Of a stretch of 64,000 bases of DNA, positions 33,041 to 42,457 are shown piece after piece (position 1 is the first letter of the stretch; every line of letters starts with the position of its first letter). Location: the NCBI RefSeq assembly GCF_004792655.1, contig NZ_SRZC01000002.1, positions 62,001 through 126,000 of the forward strand. The letters run 5' to 3'. The position numbers and the translations under genes were made by a program. The stretch is from Palleniella muris (GTDB taxonomy: Bacteria > Bacteroidota > Bacteroidia > Bacteroidales > Bacteroidaceae). The notes under the pieces were generated by a model that searched no databases, was not told the origin of the DNA, and was given only the letters and a program-made list of their open reading frames with translations.

Positions 33041-33802
33041 CTACCAATAGCGCACGGGGTTTGTGCTGCCGTACATTTCCGTCTTTATCTCCGGGAACTT
33101 GTCTGTCATGATTTTGCGCAGGACTTCTGTGGTGTATTGCTCGGACTCATAATGACCGATTACCATAATCTGTATCTGCTGTTCTGCCCCGAAGAACTCG
33201 TGGTAGTGCATCTCGCCAGTGATGAAGGCATCAGCCCCTTGCTCCAAGGCTTTCCCCAAAAGGAAAGAGCCTGCGCCTCCGCAGACAGCGACCTTTCTTA
33301 CCGGACGCTCCAGAAGAGCGTTCGTCATGCAGCACTCCACTCCGAACAGTTCCTTCACGCGCTGTATGAAGCGTACCGGCTCAACAGGTTCTGCAAGCAT
33401 TCCTACTGCACCGCTGCCGCCCTCGGCAAGAGGGGTGACCTCATGCAACCCCAAAAGCTCGGCGATTTTGTAGTTCACACCACCTTCGGCATTGTCGAGG
33501 TTTGTATGCATAGAAACCACGCAGACATCATTCTTTATGGCTTTCATCACAGCACGCTGCACATAGTCACCGCCACTGATGCGCTTCAGTCCGCGAAACA
33601 GCAAAGGATGGTGGGACACAACCAGATTACAGCCACGGCGGACAGCCTCATCGACCACATCCTCCGTGACGTCCAGACACAATAATGCCCCTGAGACATC
33701 CGCTTCTGTCAATCCTACTTGCAAGCCGGCATTATCGTAGCTTTCCTGCAAGGGCAGAGGCGCGAACTGTTCAAGGGCGTCAACGACTTCCTGTATTTTC
33801 AC
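33041..33802 (-). CDS. Nif3-like dinuclear metal-centre protein
   Basis: This 253-aa protein matches the Nif3/YbgI (DUF34) family: an N-terminal NAGLQVG, LCLDVTEDVV, the metal ligand pair VSHHPLLFRGLKRI, then SMHTNLDNAEGGVNYKIAE, and the C-terminal EMHYHEFFGAEQ and VIGHYESEQYTTEVL. The conserved His/Asp/Glu residues would bind two metal ions in a hexameric toroid. The biochemical reaction is not settled; a GTP cyclohydrolase-related role has been proposed for the family. It is the first gene of a pair with the zinc-ribbon protein. Confidence 0.92.
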   Translation of the reverse strand: MKIQEVVDALEQFAPLPLQESYDNAGLQVGLTEADVSGALLCLDVTEDVVDEAVRRGCNLVVSHHPLLFRGLKRISGGDYVQRAVMKAIKNDVCVVSMHTNLDNAEGGVNYKIAELLGLHEVTPLAEGGSGAVGMLAEPVEPVRFIQRVKELFGVECCMTNALLERPVRKVAVCGGAGSFLLGKALEQGADAFITGEMHYHEFFGAEQQIQIMVIGHYESEQYTTEVLRKIMTDKFPEIKTEMYGSTNPVRYW

Positions 33803-34412
33803 GCTAATTATTCCTTGTTTGGATAAATAATAAGTGCAAAATTAATCATTTCGACTGAAAAATACGAACTTGCACCTACAGAATTAGCATTTTTTAAGGA
33901 GATTGGCATCAATGGGGCAACAAGCCCCTGCCGATGATGGCATGCCAACAATCTTTTCACCTTTATCCTGTACCATTATTCACTATGGCGCCATCTCTCC
34001 CAATTCCCCGAACCCAGGTTTGATCCTTGTGTTTGTCTATTGAAGTAAGAGCGTTTCCTGACGTGACGGAATGATGTCCGTACAGTCTGTATTTTCCGAG
34101 TGCAAAATTAATCATTTTTGGAACAAACATCACATTTTTCCTTTCAAAAATCACACTTCGACACTTTATTTTTGACAGATGTCAATACCATGCGTACGAA
34201 ATGGGGTACAAATGACAATAATTACCCTGTCATTCCCCTATCACCCGCACATGGTTACGGCATGTCCCGGCATGCAGCAACCATGTCATCACTCGATGCT
34301 GGCATATCCTCCTAACACATTAATACTGTTACACATGCAAACCAAAATCCACCCTAACCGCATCGCAGATTACCAACACCGGACACAGGCTGTATGGGAG
34401 CGTTTTACGGAA

Positions 34413-34500
34413 GGTAACACTTTACCGTGGGAAAGGTAACGGTTGACCATGCGAAAGGTGACACTTTATATAATAAAAGGTAACACTTTGTTCCGGCAAA
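34413..34500 (+). repeat. 22-bp tandem array without element ends
   Basis: GGTAAC, GGTAAC, GGTGAC and GGTAAC start at 34413, 34435, 34457 and 34479, exactly 22 bp apart, and each unit ends in AAA. The unit is the same as in the 358-bp elements, but the boundary repeat GAAAACTCAYGC is missing. Weaker copies may continue leftward. The rest of the 33803-34660 gap holds a near-direct repeat of GTGCAAAATTAATCATTT (about 33834 and 34100) and no gene. Confidence 0.7.
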
Positions 34501-34565
34501 GAAAACGTCCCGAAAAACATTTGCCGTCACCTCACAAGAAAAGCCTTGCACACAGGCAAAAAAGA

Positions 34566-34605
34566 ATTCGGCGGTCAGGCATCTTGGGATGCCTGACCAC
34601 CGAAT
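34566..34605 (-). terminator. rlpA terminator
   Basis: An almost perfect 18-bp stem (34566-34583 with 34588-34605) with a 4-nt loop is followed, on the minus strand, by TTCTTTTTTG. It terminates the GH43-rlpA transcript. Confidence 0.85.
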
Positions 34606-34660
34606 CCGTGTTCCATGTAATTGTCTGCCGGAAAAGTCCGCTGCCATGCCGGCAGCATGC

Positions 34661-35185
34661 CTATTGCTTTTGCCATGCCGGCACTTTCCCGTCATAAAAC
34701 TCGCCGCTCTCGATGTCAAACTCTATGCTGTCCGTCTGCTCTTTCAGCTTGTACGGAGTATGCACTTCATCCTTGACAACAGAAACCATGACCATTGCCA
34801 CGCCCTGGTTTATCATGTCGATTTCTTTCGCAGCACGCCAAGAGAGGTCTATTACACAACCACGGCGGAAAGGACCGCGGTCAATGACCTTGACGATTAC
34901 CGACTTGCTGTTGCGCAGGTTCGTCACTTTCAGGCGCGTTCCAAAGGGATGAGTCTTGTGAGCGCACACCAGACTGTCGTGATGCAGACGCGCACCGCTT
35001 GCCGTCCTTGCTCCTGTGGCGCGTTTAGAGTAGTATGTCGCCTTGCCCTTTTGCTGCTTCCCTGTGCCCGCAACATTCTTACCCACAGCCTTTTTCTGCT
35101 GTGTGGCATTGCTCTCCTTGACTCCATTGGCGGAAAATACAGAAAGCGACAGTGCGAGAAGGAATATGTTAGCGAGATGCAGCAT
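34661..35185 (-). CDS. rlpA: RlpA-like double-psi beta-barrel protein
   Basis: This 174-aa exported protein has an N-terminal hydrophobic stretch (MLHLANIFLLALSLSVFSA) and no lipobox cysteine. The DPBB domain is clear: GKATYYSKRATGARTASGAR, THPFGTRLKVTNLRN and VKVIDRGPFRRGCVIDLSWR, AAKEIDMINQGVA. RlpA cleaves naked glycan strands of peptidoglycan in some bacteria, and the catalytic-region DRGPF motif is kept. The C-terminal SPOR domain of E. coli RlpA is missing, which is common in Bacteroidetes. Its start overlaps the GH43 gene by 17 bp, implying an operon. Confidence 0.87.
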   Translation of the reverse strand: MLHLANIFLLALSLSVFSANGVKESNATQQKKAVGKNVAGTGKQQKGKATYYSKRATGARTASGARLHHDSLVCAHKTHPFGTRLKVTNLRNSKSVIVKVIDRGPFRRGCVIDLSWRAAKEIDMINQGVAMVMVSVVKDEVHTPYKLKEQTDSIEFDIESGEFYDGKVPAWQKQ

Positions 35186-36197
35186 ACTTCAAGAGATTGT
35201 CAAGAATGGCACGGCTTACCTTTACTATCGTGCCGTGCTTATGGTCGGCAGGCACCTTTATGCGCTCCGGAATTGGCGTGAAAGTCTTGAAATCAACGGT
35301 TGATACAGCCTCAAACTTTTGCGCAGGACGGTACTGGTCGTAGTATATGACCCACTCAGCCTTTTGCTTCTTGCCCTTTCCACTGCCAATCTTTACCGCA
35401 CACGGTCCCTCGCTGTAGGACGGCGAGAACACTTCTGTCGGCGAATGGAAAGGTCCGTGTGGAGAATCACTGAAGACGCAGAAGAGGTTTGAATAGCCCG
35501 GCTTGCGGTTGTCCTTCACAACGAGCACATAGTCCTTGGAGGCGCGCTTCAACAGGAATCCGTCGATGCTGTTGAATCCCGGGTCATAGTAAGGTTTGGC
35601 AGGCGAGAAGCTCTTCCAGTCCTTTGTCGTGCAGTACCACATGCGGTGGCATCCGTTTGTACCCTTCATATCCTCCGCCGTGCGGTTCTTTGGGTCTATC
35701 TGTGACGACCAAATAATGAAATATTCCTTCAGTTCATCGTCATAGAACACTTCAGGTGCCCACACATTGTTGGTGGGATGGTTTTTCATCACAGGAATCT
35801 CTACCTGTCTTGACCAGTGGATAAGGTCTTTGGAGTGTGCATAGCCAAACCCTCGGCTGCCACGCCATTGTGTTGTCCACACGAGGTGGAATGTCCCGTC
35901 AGGGCCTTGGGTGATGGAAGGGTCGCGGAGCACACGCTCATCGGGAGCGAAAGTAGGTATTACACTTTCACCGGTGAAGGCATCTACGAAAGCCTCCGTA
36001 TTGCCTATTTCCGGACGCATGAACACCCCCGGGATGCTGTCCCATTGCAGACCGTCATAGCTGTAGAGATAACGCATGCCGTCCGTGGATGGTTCATGGA
36101 ATGATGTGAAGATGTAGGCGTCGTTCCTGTCGTTGCCGAATGACGGGCTTGCAGCCGATGCGAAAAGAAATAAAAGCGGAATTATTAACTTCTTCAT
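35169..36197 (-). CDS. glycoside hydrolase family 43-like enzyme
   Basis: This 342-aa exported protein (signal peptide MKKLIIPLLFLFASAASPSF) has the five-bladed propeller pattern of GH43-type enzymes: YIFTSFHEPSTDGMRYLYSY, LRDPSITQGPDGTFHLVWTT (general base Asp region), NVWAPEVFYDDELKEYFIIW and NSIDGFLLKRASKDYVLVVK, then YSEGPCAVKIG with the likely acid Glu. GH43 enzymes act on arabinose- or xylose-containing glycans and, in some subfamilies, on galactan; the exact substrate is open. A -7 box TATCTTTG lies 25 bp upstream. Confidence 0.82.
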   Translation of the reverse strand: MKKLIIPLLFLFASAASPSFGNDRNDAYIFTSFHEPSTDGMRYLYSYDGLQWDSIPGVFMRPEIGNTEAFVDAFTGESVIPTFAPDERVLRDPSITQGPDGTFHLVWTTQWRGSRGFGYAHSKDLIHWSRQVEIPVMKNHPTNNVWAPEVFYDDELKEYFIIWSSQIDPKNRTAEDMKGTNGCHRMWYCTTKDWKSFSPAKPYYDPGFNSIDGFLLKRASKDYVLVVKDNRKPGYSNLFCVFSDSPHGPFHSPTEVFSPSYSEGPCAVKIGSGKGKKQKAEWVIYYDQYRPAQKFEAVSTVDFKTFTPIPERIKVPADHKHGTIVKVSRAILDNLLKYAASR

Positions 36198-36221
36198 TAT
36201 GTTATCAGTTAGATTAGGCTA

Positions 36222-36229
36222 CAAAGATA
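36222..36229 (-). promoter_or_regulatory. -7 box of the GH43-rlpA operon
   Basis: The minus strand reads TATCTTTG, 25 bp before the GH43 start codon. Confidence 0.55.
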
Positions 36230-36329
36230 CGAAAAATTATCGAATTATTTGCAAGTATAGAATATTTTTTGTAATTTCGCACAAAATTATATAGTGAATT
36301 AAACATCGATTCAAACTAAAACAAAAGTT

Positions 36330-38039
36330 ATGATGGACTCTGAAGAGAAGCGTTATGAGACAATGGCGCAGGTTATCGAACGTGTAAAGGAACTTGCTCA
36401 AAGTGAAGAAACTCCCGAGAAGGAAGAGGTTGAACTCCTTAAGAGCTTGTTCTACAAGCTGCATTTCCAAGAGCGTGAGCAAAAGTTGAAGACATACCTT
36501 GACGAGGGTGGCGACCCTGAGAAATATGTCATACAGGCTGACGACTCAGAGGAGGCTTTCAAGTCGGCAATGGCTGTCATCCGCGAAAAACGCCAGAAAG
36601 TCTTTGCCGAGCAGGAGGCTGAGAAACAGGCAAATCTTGTGAAAAAGCAGTCCATCATAGAAAAGATAAAGACGATGGTGACATCTCCGGAGGAGGCGAA
36701 CAAGTCTTATCAGGATTTCAAGGACTTGCAGGCTCAGTGGAAGGAGATAGGTCAGGTGCCGGCGGAGAATGCTACCGAGATGTGGCGTTCTTATCAATTG
36801 TATGTCGAACAGTTCTACGACCTGCTGAAACTCAACTCCGAAGCGCGCGAGTATGATTTCAAGAAGAACCTTGAGGCTAAGACACGCCTCTGCGAGCTGG
36901 CAGAGAAACTTGCCGACGAGGAGGATATAATCAGTGCTTTCCACCAGTTGCAGGACCTGCATCAGGAGTACCGTGAGGTTGGACCTGTGGCAAAAGACCT
37001 GAGGGAACAGGTGTGGACCCGCTTCAAGGCGGCAAGCACTGTCATCAACAAGCGTCATCAGCAGCATTTCGAGGACATACGTGCAAAAGAGGAAGAGAAT
37101 CTCACAAAGAAGACTGCTCTCTGCGAACAGGCAGAAGAACTGTCAAAGCGCGAATGCCAGAACTCTGCCGAATGGGAGGAAGTGACAAAGCTTGTCCTCG
37201 CGCTTCAGGCGGAATGGAAGACAATAGGCTTCGCCCCGCAGAAGATGAACGTGAAGATTTTCGAGCGTTTCCGTGTCGCTTGCGACCGGTTCTTCCAGCG
37301 CAAGACACAGTATTTCAAGGAGATGAAAGAACGTTTTGCTGCGAATGCAGAGAAGAAGCAGGCTCTTGTCGACAAAGCCAAGGAACTCATGGATAGCACA
37401 GACTGGAAGCAGACAGCAGAAAAGATGATGCAGTTGCAGAAGGAATGGAAAGAGATTGGCATGGTGCCAAAGAAAGTAGGAGACCAACTTTGGCAGGAGT
37501 TCCTCGGTGCTTGCAACCATTTCTTTGAGGCGCGTAATGCTGCCAATTCAGGAACACGCAATGCTGAGAAAGAGAATCTTCAGAAGAAGAAAGACATTGT
37601 TGTGGAACTTGAGCGTCTTGCCGAAGAGGCTGGTGACGACCTGCAGCAGCGTATGCGCGAGCTTATTGATAAGTTCAATGAGGTTGGTCATGTGCCATTC
37701 AAGGAGAAAGACAAGATTTATGACGACTACCATGCTGCCCTTGACAAGATTCACAAGGTGCTTAACGCCAACAGCCAGCGTCGCCGCATGGACAATTTCA
37801 AGCAGAACATCAAGGCTGCCGCTAAGCGTGGCGAGCAGGCTGTCGACAATGAGCGTACTCGCCTGCAGCGCCGTCTGGAGCAGATGAAGGGCGACCTTAA
37901 GACTTATGAGAACAATCTCGGTTTCCTTTCAATCTCTTCAAAGAAGGGCAACTCATTGCTTGACGAGATGAACCGCCGCGTGGAGAAGCTCAAAGAAGAG
38001 ATAGAACTTGTGAAAAAGCAGATAAAGGAGATTGACTAA
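36330..38039 (+). CDS. DUF349 repeat protein
   Basis: This 569-aa protein consists of several DUF349 units, each a helical segment of about 70 aa with the pattern ..LQAEWKTIGFAPQKMNVKIFERFR.., here in at least five copies (for example WKEIGQVPAENATEMW, YREVGPVAKDLREQVW, WKEIGMVPKKVGDQLW and FNEVGHVPFKEKDKIY). The whole is rich in Lys and Glu and is probably an extended helical rod. The end (VEKLKEEIELVKKQIKEID) is a coiled coil. The family is widespread in Bacteroidetes and of unknown function. Two ATGs 3 bp apart begin the frame. Confidence 0.9.
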   Translation: MMDSEEKRYETMAQVIERVKELAQSEETPEKEEVELLKSLFYKLHFQEREQKLKTYLDEGGDPEKYVIQADDSEEAFKSAMAVIREKRQKVFAEQEAEKQANLVKKQSIIEKIKTMVTSPEEANKSYQDFKDLQAQWKEIGQVPAENATEMWRSYQLYVEQFYDLLKLNSEAREYDFKKNLEAKTRLCELAEKLADEEDIISAFHQLQDLHQEYREVGPVAKDLREQVWTRFKAASTVINKRHQQHFEDIRAKEEENLTKKTALCEQAEELSKRECQNSAEWEEVTKLVLALQAEWKTIGFAPQKMNVKIFERFRVACDRFFQRKTQYFKEMKERFAANAEKKQALVDKAKELMDSTDWKQTAEKMMQLQKEWKEIGMVPKKVGDQLWQEFLGACNHFFEARNAANSGTRNAEKENLQKKKDIVVELERLAEEAGDDLQQRMRELIDKFNEVGHVPFKEKDKIYDDYHAALDKIHKVLNANSQRRRMDNFKQNIKAAAKRGEQAVDNERTRLQRRLEQMKGDLKTYENNLGFLSISSKKGNSLLDEMNRRVEKLKEEIELVKKQIKEID

Positions 38040-38101
38040 AAGACTCCCTGCAAAAAAGTTTTCAACTCCTCCTTGACTGAATCCCTTTGGGTATGTTGAA
38101 G

Positions 38102-38161
38102 GTTAAAATGGAAAAAATACAGCTTTTTCGATGCATAAAGTTGTATTTTTTCCATTTTAAC
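38102..38161. repeat. left flanking hairpin of the DUF1848 cassette
   Basis: A 24-bp inverted repeat with one mismatch (38102-38125 and 38138-38161) surrounds the loop TTTCGATGCAT. The sequence CGATGCATAAAGTTGTA recurs in inverted orientation at 39684-39720. It may also serve as a terminator of the DUF349 gene. Confidence 0.6.
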
Positions 38162-38202
38162 AAAAACTATTTGCGTGTATTTCATTTTTTTGCATTTATG
38201 TA

Positions 38203-38852
38203 TTGGGAACAAATTTAGCTGTTTTTACAGCGCGACTTCTGGCTTGGAAGAAGATAAAAATTCAGCGTGAGAATGGAGAATGGGTTGAAGCTCAGGCTCC
38301 AGAGATTGTTTCTGCAAGTAGAAGCACTGACATTCCGGCCTTTTATGCCGACTGGTTTTTCCACAGATTGGAGATTGGATATTCTGCGTGGCGCAACCCT
38401 TTCAATGGAGTGTACAGCTATGTTTCTTATAAAGATACACGATTTATCGTGTTTTGGTCCAAAAACCCGAAACCTCTATTACAGCATTTGGTAACATTGG
38501 AATCCCATTCTCCCAAAATAGAGTTTTATATTCAACGCTGAATGATTATGAGACAGAAAGATTAGAAAAAGGCGTACCGCCATTGGATGAGCGTATTAAG
38601 ACATTCAAGGCACTTGTTGATAAATTAGGAAAGGGAAGAGTTATTTGGAGGTTTGACCCATTAATCCTTACTGACAGAATATCGCAGGAAGACTTGCTTC
38701 ACAAAATAGAATATATTGGTGACAGACTGCTCGGCTACACAGAACAGCTTGTGTTCAGTTTTGCCGACATTGTTTCTTACAGGAAGGTAAAAACAAACTT
38801 GGAACGAAACGGCATAAACTACCATGAGTGGACAGAGACAGAATTGTCTTGA
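38203..38852 (+). pseudogene. frameshifted DUF1848 gene
   Basis: The first frame gives APEIVSASRSTDIPAFYADW, FHRLEIGYSAWRNPFNGVYS and FIVFWSKNPKPLLQHL, which are DUF1848 hallmarks. Near 38537 the reading shifts, and the next frame continues TLNDYETERLEKGVPPLDER, then IKTFKALVDKLGKGRVIWRF, DPLILTDRISQEDL and GYTEQLVFSFADIV. The C-terminal third of the family, which includes a cysteine-rich metal-binding part, is missing: the frame ends at 38852. DUF1848 proteins are thought to be radical-SAM-like. The gene is not functional as written, unless the shift is a sequencing error. Confidence 0.75.
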
Positions 38853-39639
38853 CAAATGAAGAGGAAAGAGAGTTGATACCGGCTGGCGCAACATGGTACT
38901 TATTTGGATCCTCGTTGCCTATTACTCGCGTAAAGAATATTTATTTCACGGAGGAGCAGCAGAAAAACAAGACCCTGACTAACATTAGAATGGGAACAGC
39001 ATTCGTGCCTGATTCAATTGTTGGTGCAGTTTGTACTTTCGAAGATGTTTCTGTTAAAGAAACAAACTAAGGCACCAAAAGATTGTTATGTCAAAAACCA
39101 AGCGAAAGAGATTGAACTATATGACCGTATCCTTGGAGCTTTAATTATAATGAGATTAGCAAGGGAAAAGTATATGAATTTCTCAGAGACATACATTGAA
39201 ACCTTTAAGAACAGTATGCAAGAAAATTGATGATGTTAGTTCAAATGACATCGGCATTATAAGAAACAACATTGTAGTGAATCTTTTCTCAAACCTACTT
39301 GACATAGACGATTATTCTACACCGCATCTTCTTTCGCTGATGAATAGAATAAAGAAAGCAGAAAACTATTATGTCTGTGTATCCCCACATATCAATGACA
39401 TAAAAACGAATAAAAGTGACAATTTCAGACGCTATTTCCAAACCATGAGGGGATATGTAGAATTCCATAGCATTAACAACACAAAACAAGGTGAATTTTG
39501 GATGTGCAACAATGTATTTAAATCAGGGATTATTGATCACGGACTGCAATATGGCTGCTCTCCATACCACAATGAAAATGGATGCGCAAAAAAATGGACA
39601 AGAGTATTGAGAGTCTTTAAAGTGGCAAATTGTAACTGA
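38828..39639 (+). pseudogene. second broken gene of the cassette, unknown family
   Basis: Three successive frames continue one another: 38828-39070 (ELIPAGATWYLFGSSLPITR), a second from about 39055 (KEIELYDRILGALIIMRLAR) and a third from about 39225 to 39639 (IDDVSSNDIGIIRNNIVVNL, ENYYVCVSPHINDI). Both junctions fall in or near A-rich runs, where sequencing or replication slips are frequent. The reconstructed protein would be about 260 aa. I do not recognise the family. The overlap with the DUF1848 remnant at 38828-38852 suggests a fusion or a deletion joint. Confidence 0.6.
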
Positions 39640-39683
39640 ACGATTCTGTTTCAAGGATTTGCCTGAAAATATGGTGCAAAATA

Positions 39684-39720
39684 AAAAGTACAACTTTATG
39701 CATCGTAAAGTTGTACTTTA
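39684..39720. repeat. right flanking hairpin of the DUF1848 cassette
   Basis: An inverted repeat AAAGTACAACTTT (about 39685-39697) with AAAGTTGTACTTT (39707-39719) has the loop ATGCATCGT. Its reverse complement matches the left hairpin at 38102-38161. Confidence 0.55.
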
Positions 39721-39849
39721 TGAAAGGCAAGTGACTACTATTGTTTTTCTCGGTTTCCTTATTGCTTTTATATCGTTTCCTTATTGGTTTTGGGAAACCT
39801 ACTGATTGATTGTTTCGCAACTTTCATGTCCGGTAGGGAAATATGCCTG

Positions 39850-40929
39850 TCATAATGTGATCTCACCGGAACCGAAGCAGCGGTGGTGGTCACTGTCGTA
39901 GATGACGCAGAACTGTCCGGGGGCGACGCCGTGGATAGGTTTTTCGGAGGAAATGCGGTAACGTCCGTTGCCGAGGGCTTCCATGACGGCTTTGTTAATG
40001 TCCGCTGTGTGGCGTATCTTGAAAGTGATTTTACGCTCCGGCATGATATTGTCCGTGAGCAGGTGCAAGTCGTGTATGATGAATTCCGATGCGTATGCGT
40101 CGGCAGGGTCATAACCATGCGAAAGATAGATGATGTTCTCTGCAATGTCTTTTTTTATGACAAACCAAGGACCTCCGCCAAAACCGAGCCCCTTGCGCTG
40201 CCCGATTGTGTGGAACCAGTGTCCTTTGTGCTTGCCTATGAGTTTGCCGGTTTCTAGTTCTATTGCGTTGCCCTCCTGCTCTCCAAGATACTTGCGGAGA
40301 TAGTCATTGTAGTTTATTTTGCCGAGAAAGCATATCCCCTGCGAGTCCTTGCGCCTGGCATTGATGAGGTGGTTCTCTTCCGCTATGCGCCGCACCTCCT
40401 CCTTATGAAGCCCGCCGATAGGGAAAATCGCCTTTTTCAGTTGCCAATCGTAGATTTGCGCAAGGAAGTCCGTCTGGTCCTTCACAGGGTCAGGCGATGT
40501 GCAAAGCCATTTCCTGCCGTCGATAATCTCCGTGCGGGCATAGTGACCGGTAGCAATCAGGTCGTAGGAGTGACCTCTTTTTTCATGGAAAGCACCAAAC
40601 TTTATGAGTCTGTTGCACATGACGTCAGGGTTTGGAGTGAACCCATTGCGCACCTTGTCCATGGTGTATGCCGTCACCTTGTCCCAATATTCGCGGTGGC
40701 AGTCAACCACTTCAAGGCGGCATTTGTATTTGTGGCACAATGCAGTTGCCATTTCAAGGTCCTCCTCCGATGTGCAGTCGTAGCCCTCCTCCTCGTCAGG
40801 ACCTATCTTTATGTAGAAGCAGTCCGGATGCAATCCCTGCTCACACAGGAGATGAAGCACCACAGCGGAGTCCACGCCGCCTGACAGCAGGACTGCAATT
40901 TTCTTATCCTTTATCTCGTCAATGTTCAT
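39850..40929 (-). CDS. mnmA: tRNA 2-thiouridine synthase MnmA
   Basis: This 359-aa protein thiolates U34 of tRNA(Lys/Glu/Gln). The PP-loop [14 protein letters not shown] is near residue 14. The catalytic cysteines are in [12 protein letters not shown] (about 104) and [12 protein letters not shown] (about 200). GHYART and the C-terminal domain ending FGSGEITL complete the fold. The insertion [20 protein letters not shown] is typical of Bacteroidetes MnmA. It lies 21 bp after the alpha/beta hydrolase gene upstream in transcription order. Start [13 protein letters not shown]. Confidence 0.95.
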   Translation of the reverse strand: MNIDEIKDKKIAVLLSGGVDSAVVLHLLCEQGLHPDCFYIKIGPDEEEGYDCTSEEDLEMATALCHKYKCRLEVVDCHREYWDKVTAYTMDKVRNGFTPNPDVMCNRLIKFGAFHEKRGHSYDLIATGHYARTEIIDGRKWLCTSPDPVKDQTDFLAQIYDWQLKKAIFPIGGLHKEEVRRIAEENHLINARRKDSQGICFLGKINYNDYLRKYLGEQEGNAIELETGKLIGKHKGHWFHTIGQRKGLGFGGGPWFVIKKDIAENIIYLSHGYDPADAYASEFIIHDLHLLTDNIMPERKITFKIRHTADINKAVMEALGNGRYRISSEKPIHGVAPGQFCVIYDSDHHRCFGSGEITL

Positions 40930-40950
40930 GAAAAAAACAAGCGTAAATAA

Positions 40951-42321
40951 TTATTTTTTCAGGGAATTTATCCAGTTAGCAATGTCGTTAAGCACCTCTT
41001 CCGAGATTGTCTCTTCTATTTTCCCGTATTCGGAGACAGCCCCTGTTGTGGCATGTTGGAAAAGATGGTTGAGTCCGTGATACTCTTTCACGACATTATG
41101 CTTGCCTTTCGGGAGCAGTCTCTTTATCTCCGGCAGGTTGTCCTTTGACAGAACCTGCATGTCAAGGTCACCGTTGAGAGCAAGAACCGGGCATGAAATC
41201 CGTCGGATGTCTTCTGCCGGATTGTAGGAAACGAAATGGGTCATCCATGCATTGTCCATTTTCATAATTGTCAGAAGATTCTTTTTCGCACCTTCCGGAA
41301 GAGAGAAACCATTGTCACTAAGGAATTTCTCCAATATGTTTTCCGGCGATTCTTGCTTCTTTCCGTCACGCTTCCGACCGTATATCATCTCCAATGCAGC
41401 GCAATAAGCTGCCACTTCCGCCTCCGACAAACCTGCGCCGGCAAATGCTGCGCGGTTCTGTTCGATGATGATTTTATCGCCTCTGAGTGCTGTTCCTGCA
41501 AGACAGACAATGAAATCAGCCGTTTTTTCTGCACCGAGGATAAACGCTATCGTGCCACCCTCGCTATGTCCGAGCACACCGATTTTGCCGAACTCTTTCA
41601 TTGAGCGCAGGTAATCAAGACCCGCTTTGGCATCGTTCTTGAATGTTTCCGTAGTCGCATTCTTAGAATCTCCTGTCGATTTGCCGAATCCACGGTCATC
41701 ATATCGCAATGAGGCGATACCGTTACGCGCAAGGAAATCCGCTATGACAAGGAACGGCTTATGGCCGAAAGCCTCCTCATTCCTGTCCTGCAGACCGCTG
41801 CCGGTGACCATCAGCACGACAGGGATGGAGTTCTTTTGCTTTGTCCGGTCATATCCGACAGGATAAGTCAGCGTACCTGAGAATACCGCTCCGTCAGCAT
41901 TATTCATGAATTCCACATCTTTTGTCGCATAAGGATACGGCGGAACCGGTGTCTGTGGGCGGTTCAGCTTAACAGTCCCTTGCTTCAGTGACAAAGAGAA
42001 TTTGTACGTTCCCTGTGTGAAAACACCTTTTATTGTGCCGTTGCCAAGATGTCCTCTGTACAAGACACCAAGAGAAGGCACGGACACAGCCAATGAATCA
42101 GCAGAGAGGTATTCCACTTCTGCCTTTATATCCTTTGCCCCTTGGTCGGGACTGTCCATTGTGCAAACAGGCTTTTCACCTTCCTTTTGGATGTTGAAGA
42201 CAATATTCAGTTTTGTCATGCCCAAGCTAAGTTTGCCTTTCCAAGAGCCGGAAATCTCTTGTCCGCTAATGGATTGTGGCATAAGGCATGCAAGACAGAT
42301 GAATGGGATTATTCTTTTCAT
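40951..42321 (-). CDS. exported alpha/beta hydrolase
   Basis: This 456-aa protein has signal peptide MKRIIPFICLACLMPQSISG. Residues about 25-130 form a beta domain (SGSWKGKLSLGMTKLNIVFN) that precedes the hydrolase in this Bacteroidetes family. The hydrolase has the GHSEGGT nucleophile elbow near residue 248, an Asp in LALNGDLDMQV and His in YHGLNHLFQH near the end. It is probably a serine peptidase or esterase in the periplasm. A 10-bp phased repeat array separates it from rsgA. Confidence 0.87.
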   Translation of the reverse strand: MKRIIPFICLACLMPQSISGQEISGSWKGKLSLGMTKLNIVFNIQKEGEKPVCTMDSPDQGAKDIKAEVEYLSADSLAVSVPSLGVLYRGHLGNGTIKGVFTQGTYKFSLSLKQGTVKLNRPQTPVPPYPYATKDVEFMNNADGAVFSGTLTYPVGYDRTKQKNSIPVVLMVTGSGLQDRNEEAFGHKPFLVIADFLARNGIASLRYDDRGFGKSTGDSKNATTETFKNDAKAGLDYLRSMKEFGKIGVLGHSEGGTIAFILGAEKTADFIVCLAGTALRGDKIIIEQNRAAFAGAGLSEAEVAAYCAALEMIYGRKRDGKKQESPENILEKFLSDNGFSLPEGAKKNLLTIMKMDNAWMTHFVSYNPAEDIRRISCPVLALNGDLDMQVLSKDNLPEIKRLLPKGKHNVVKEYHGLNHLFQHATTGAVSEYGKIEETISEEVLNDIANWINSLKK

Positions 42322-42375
42322 TGGCGAGAATGGGGTTGATTGCTGTTGTTTTGGTTAAGGGTGGCAGGATGAATC

Positions 42376-42441
42376 ATGATGCAACATGTTGTCTCATGAT
42401 AGAACATGATACCCTCATGATAAACCATGATTCATCATGAT
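42376..42441. repeat. 10-bp phased ATGAT array, locus 2
   Basis: ATGAT or ATGTT begins at 42376, 42386, 42396, 42406, 42417, 42427 and 42437, a 10-bp period with one 11-bp step. It lies between rsgA and the alpha/beta hydrolase gene, both on the minus strand. Confidence 0.65.
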
Positions 42442-42457
42442 GTAAGAAAAAATCCCA

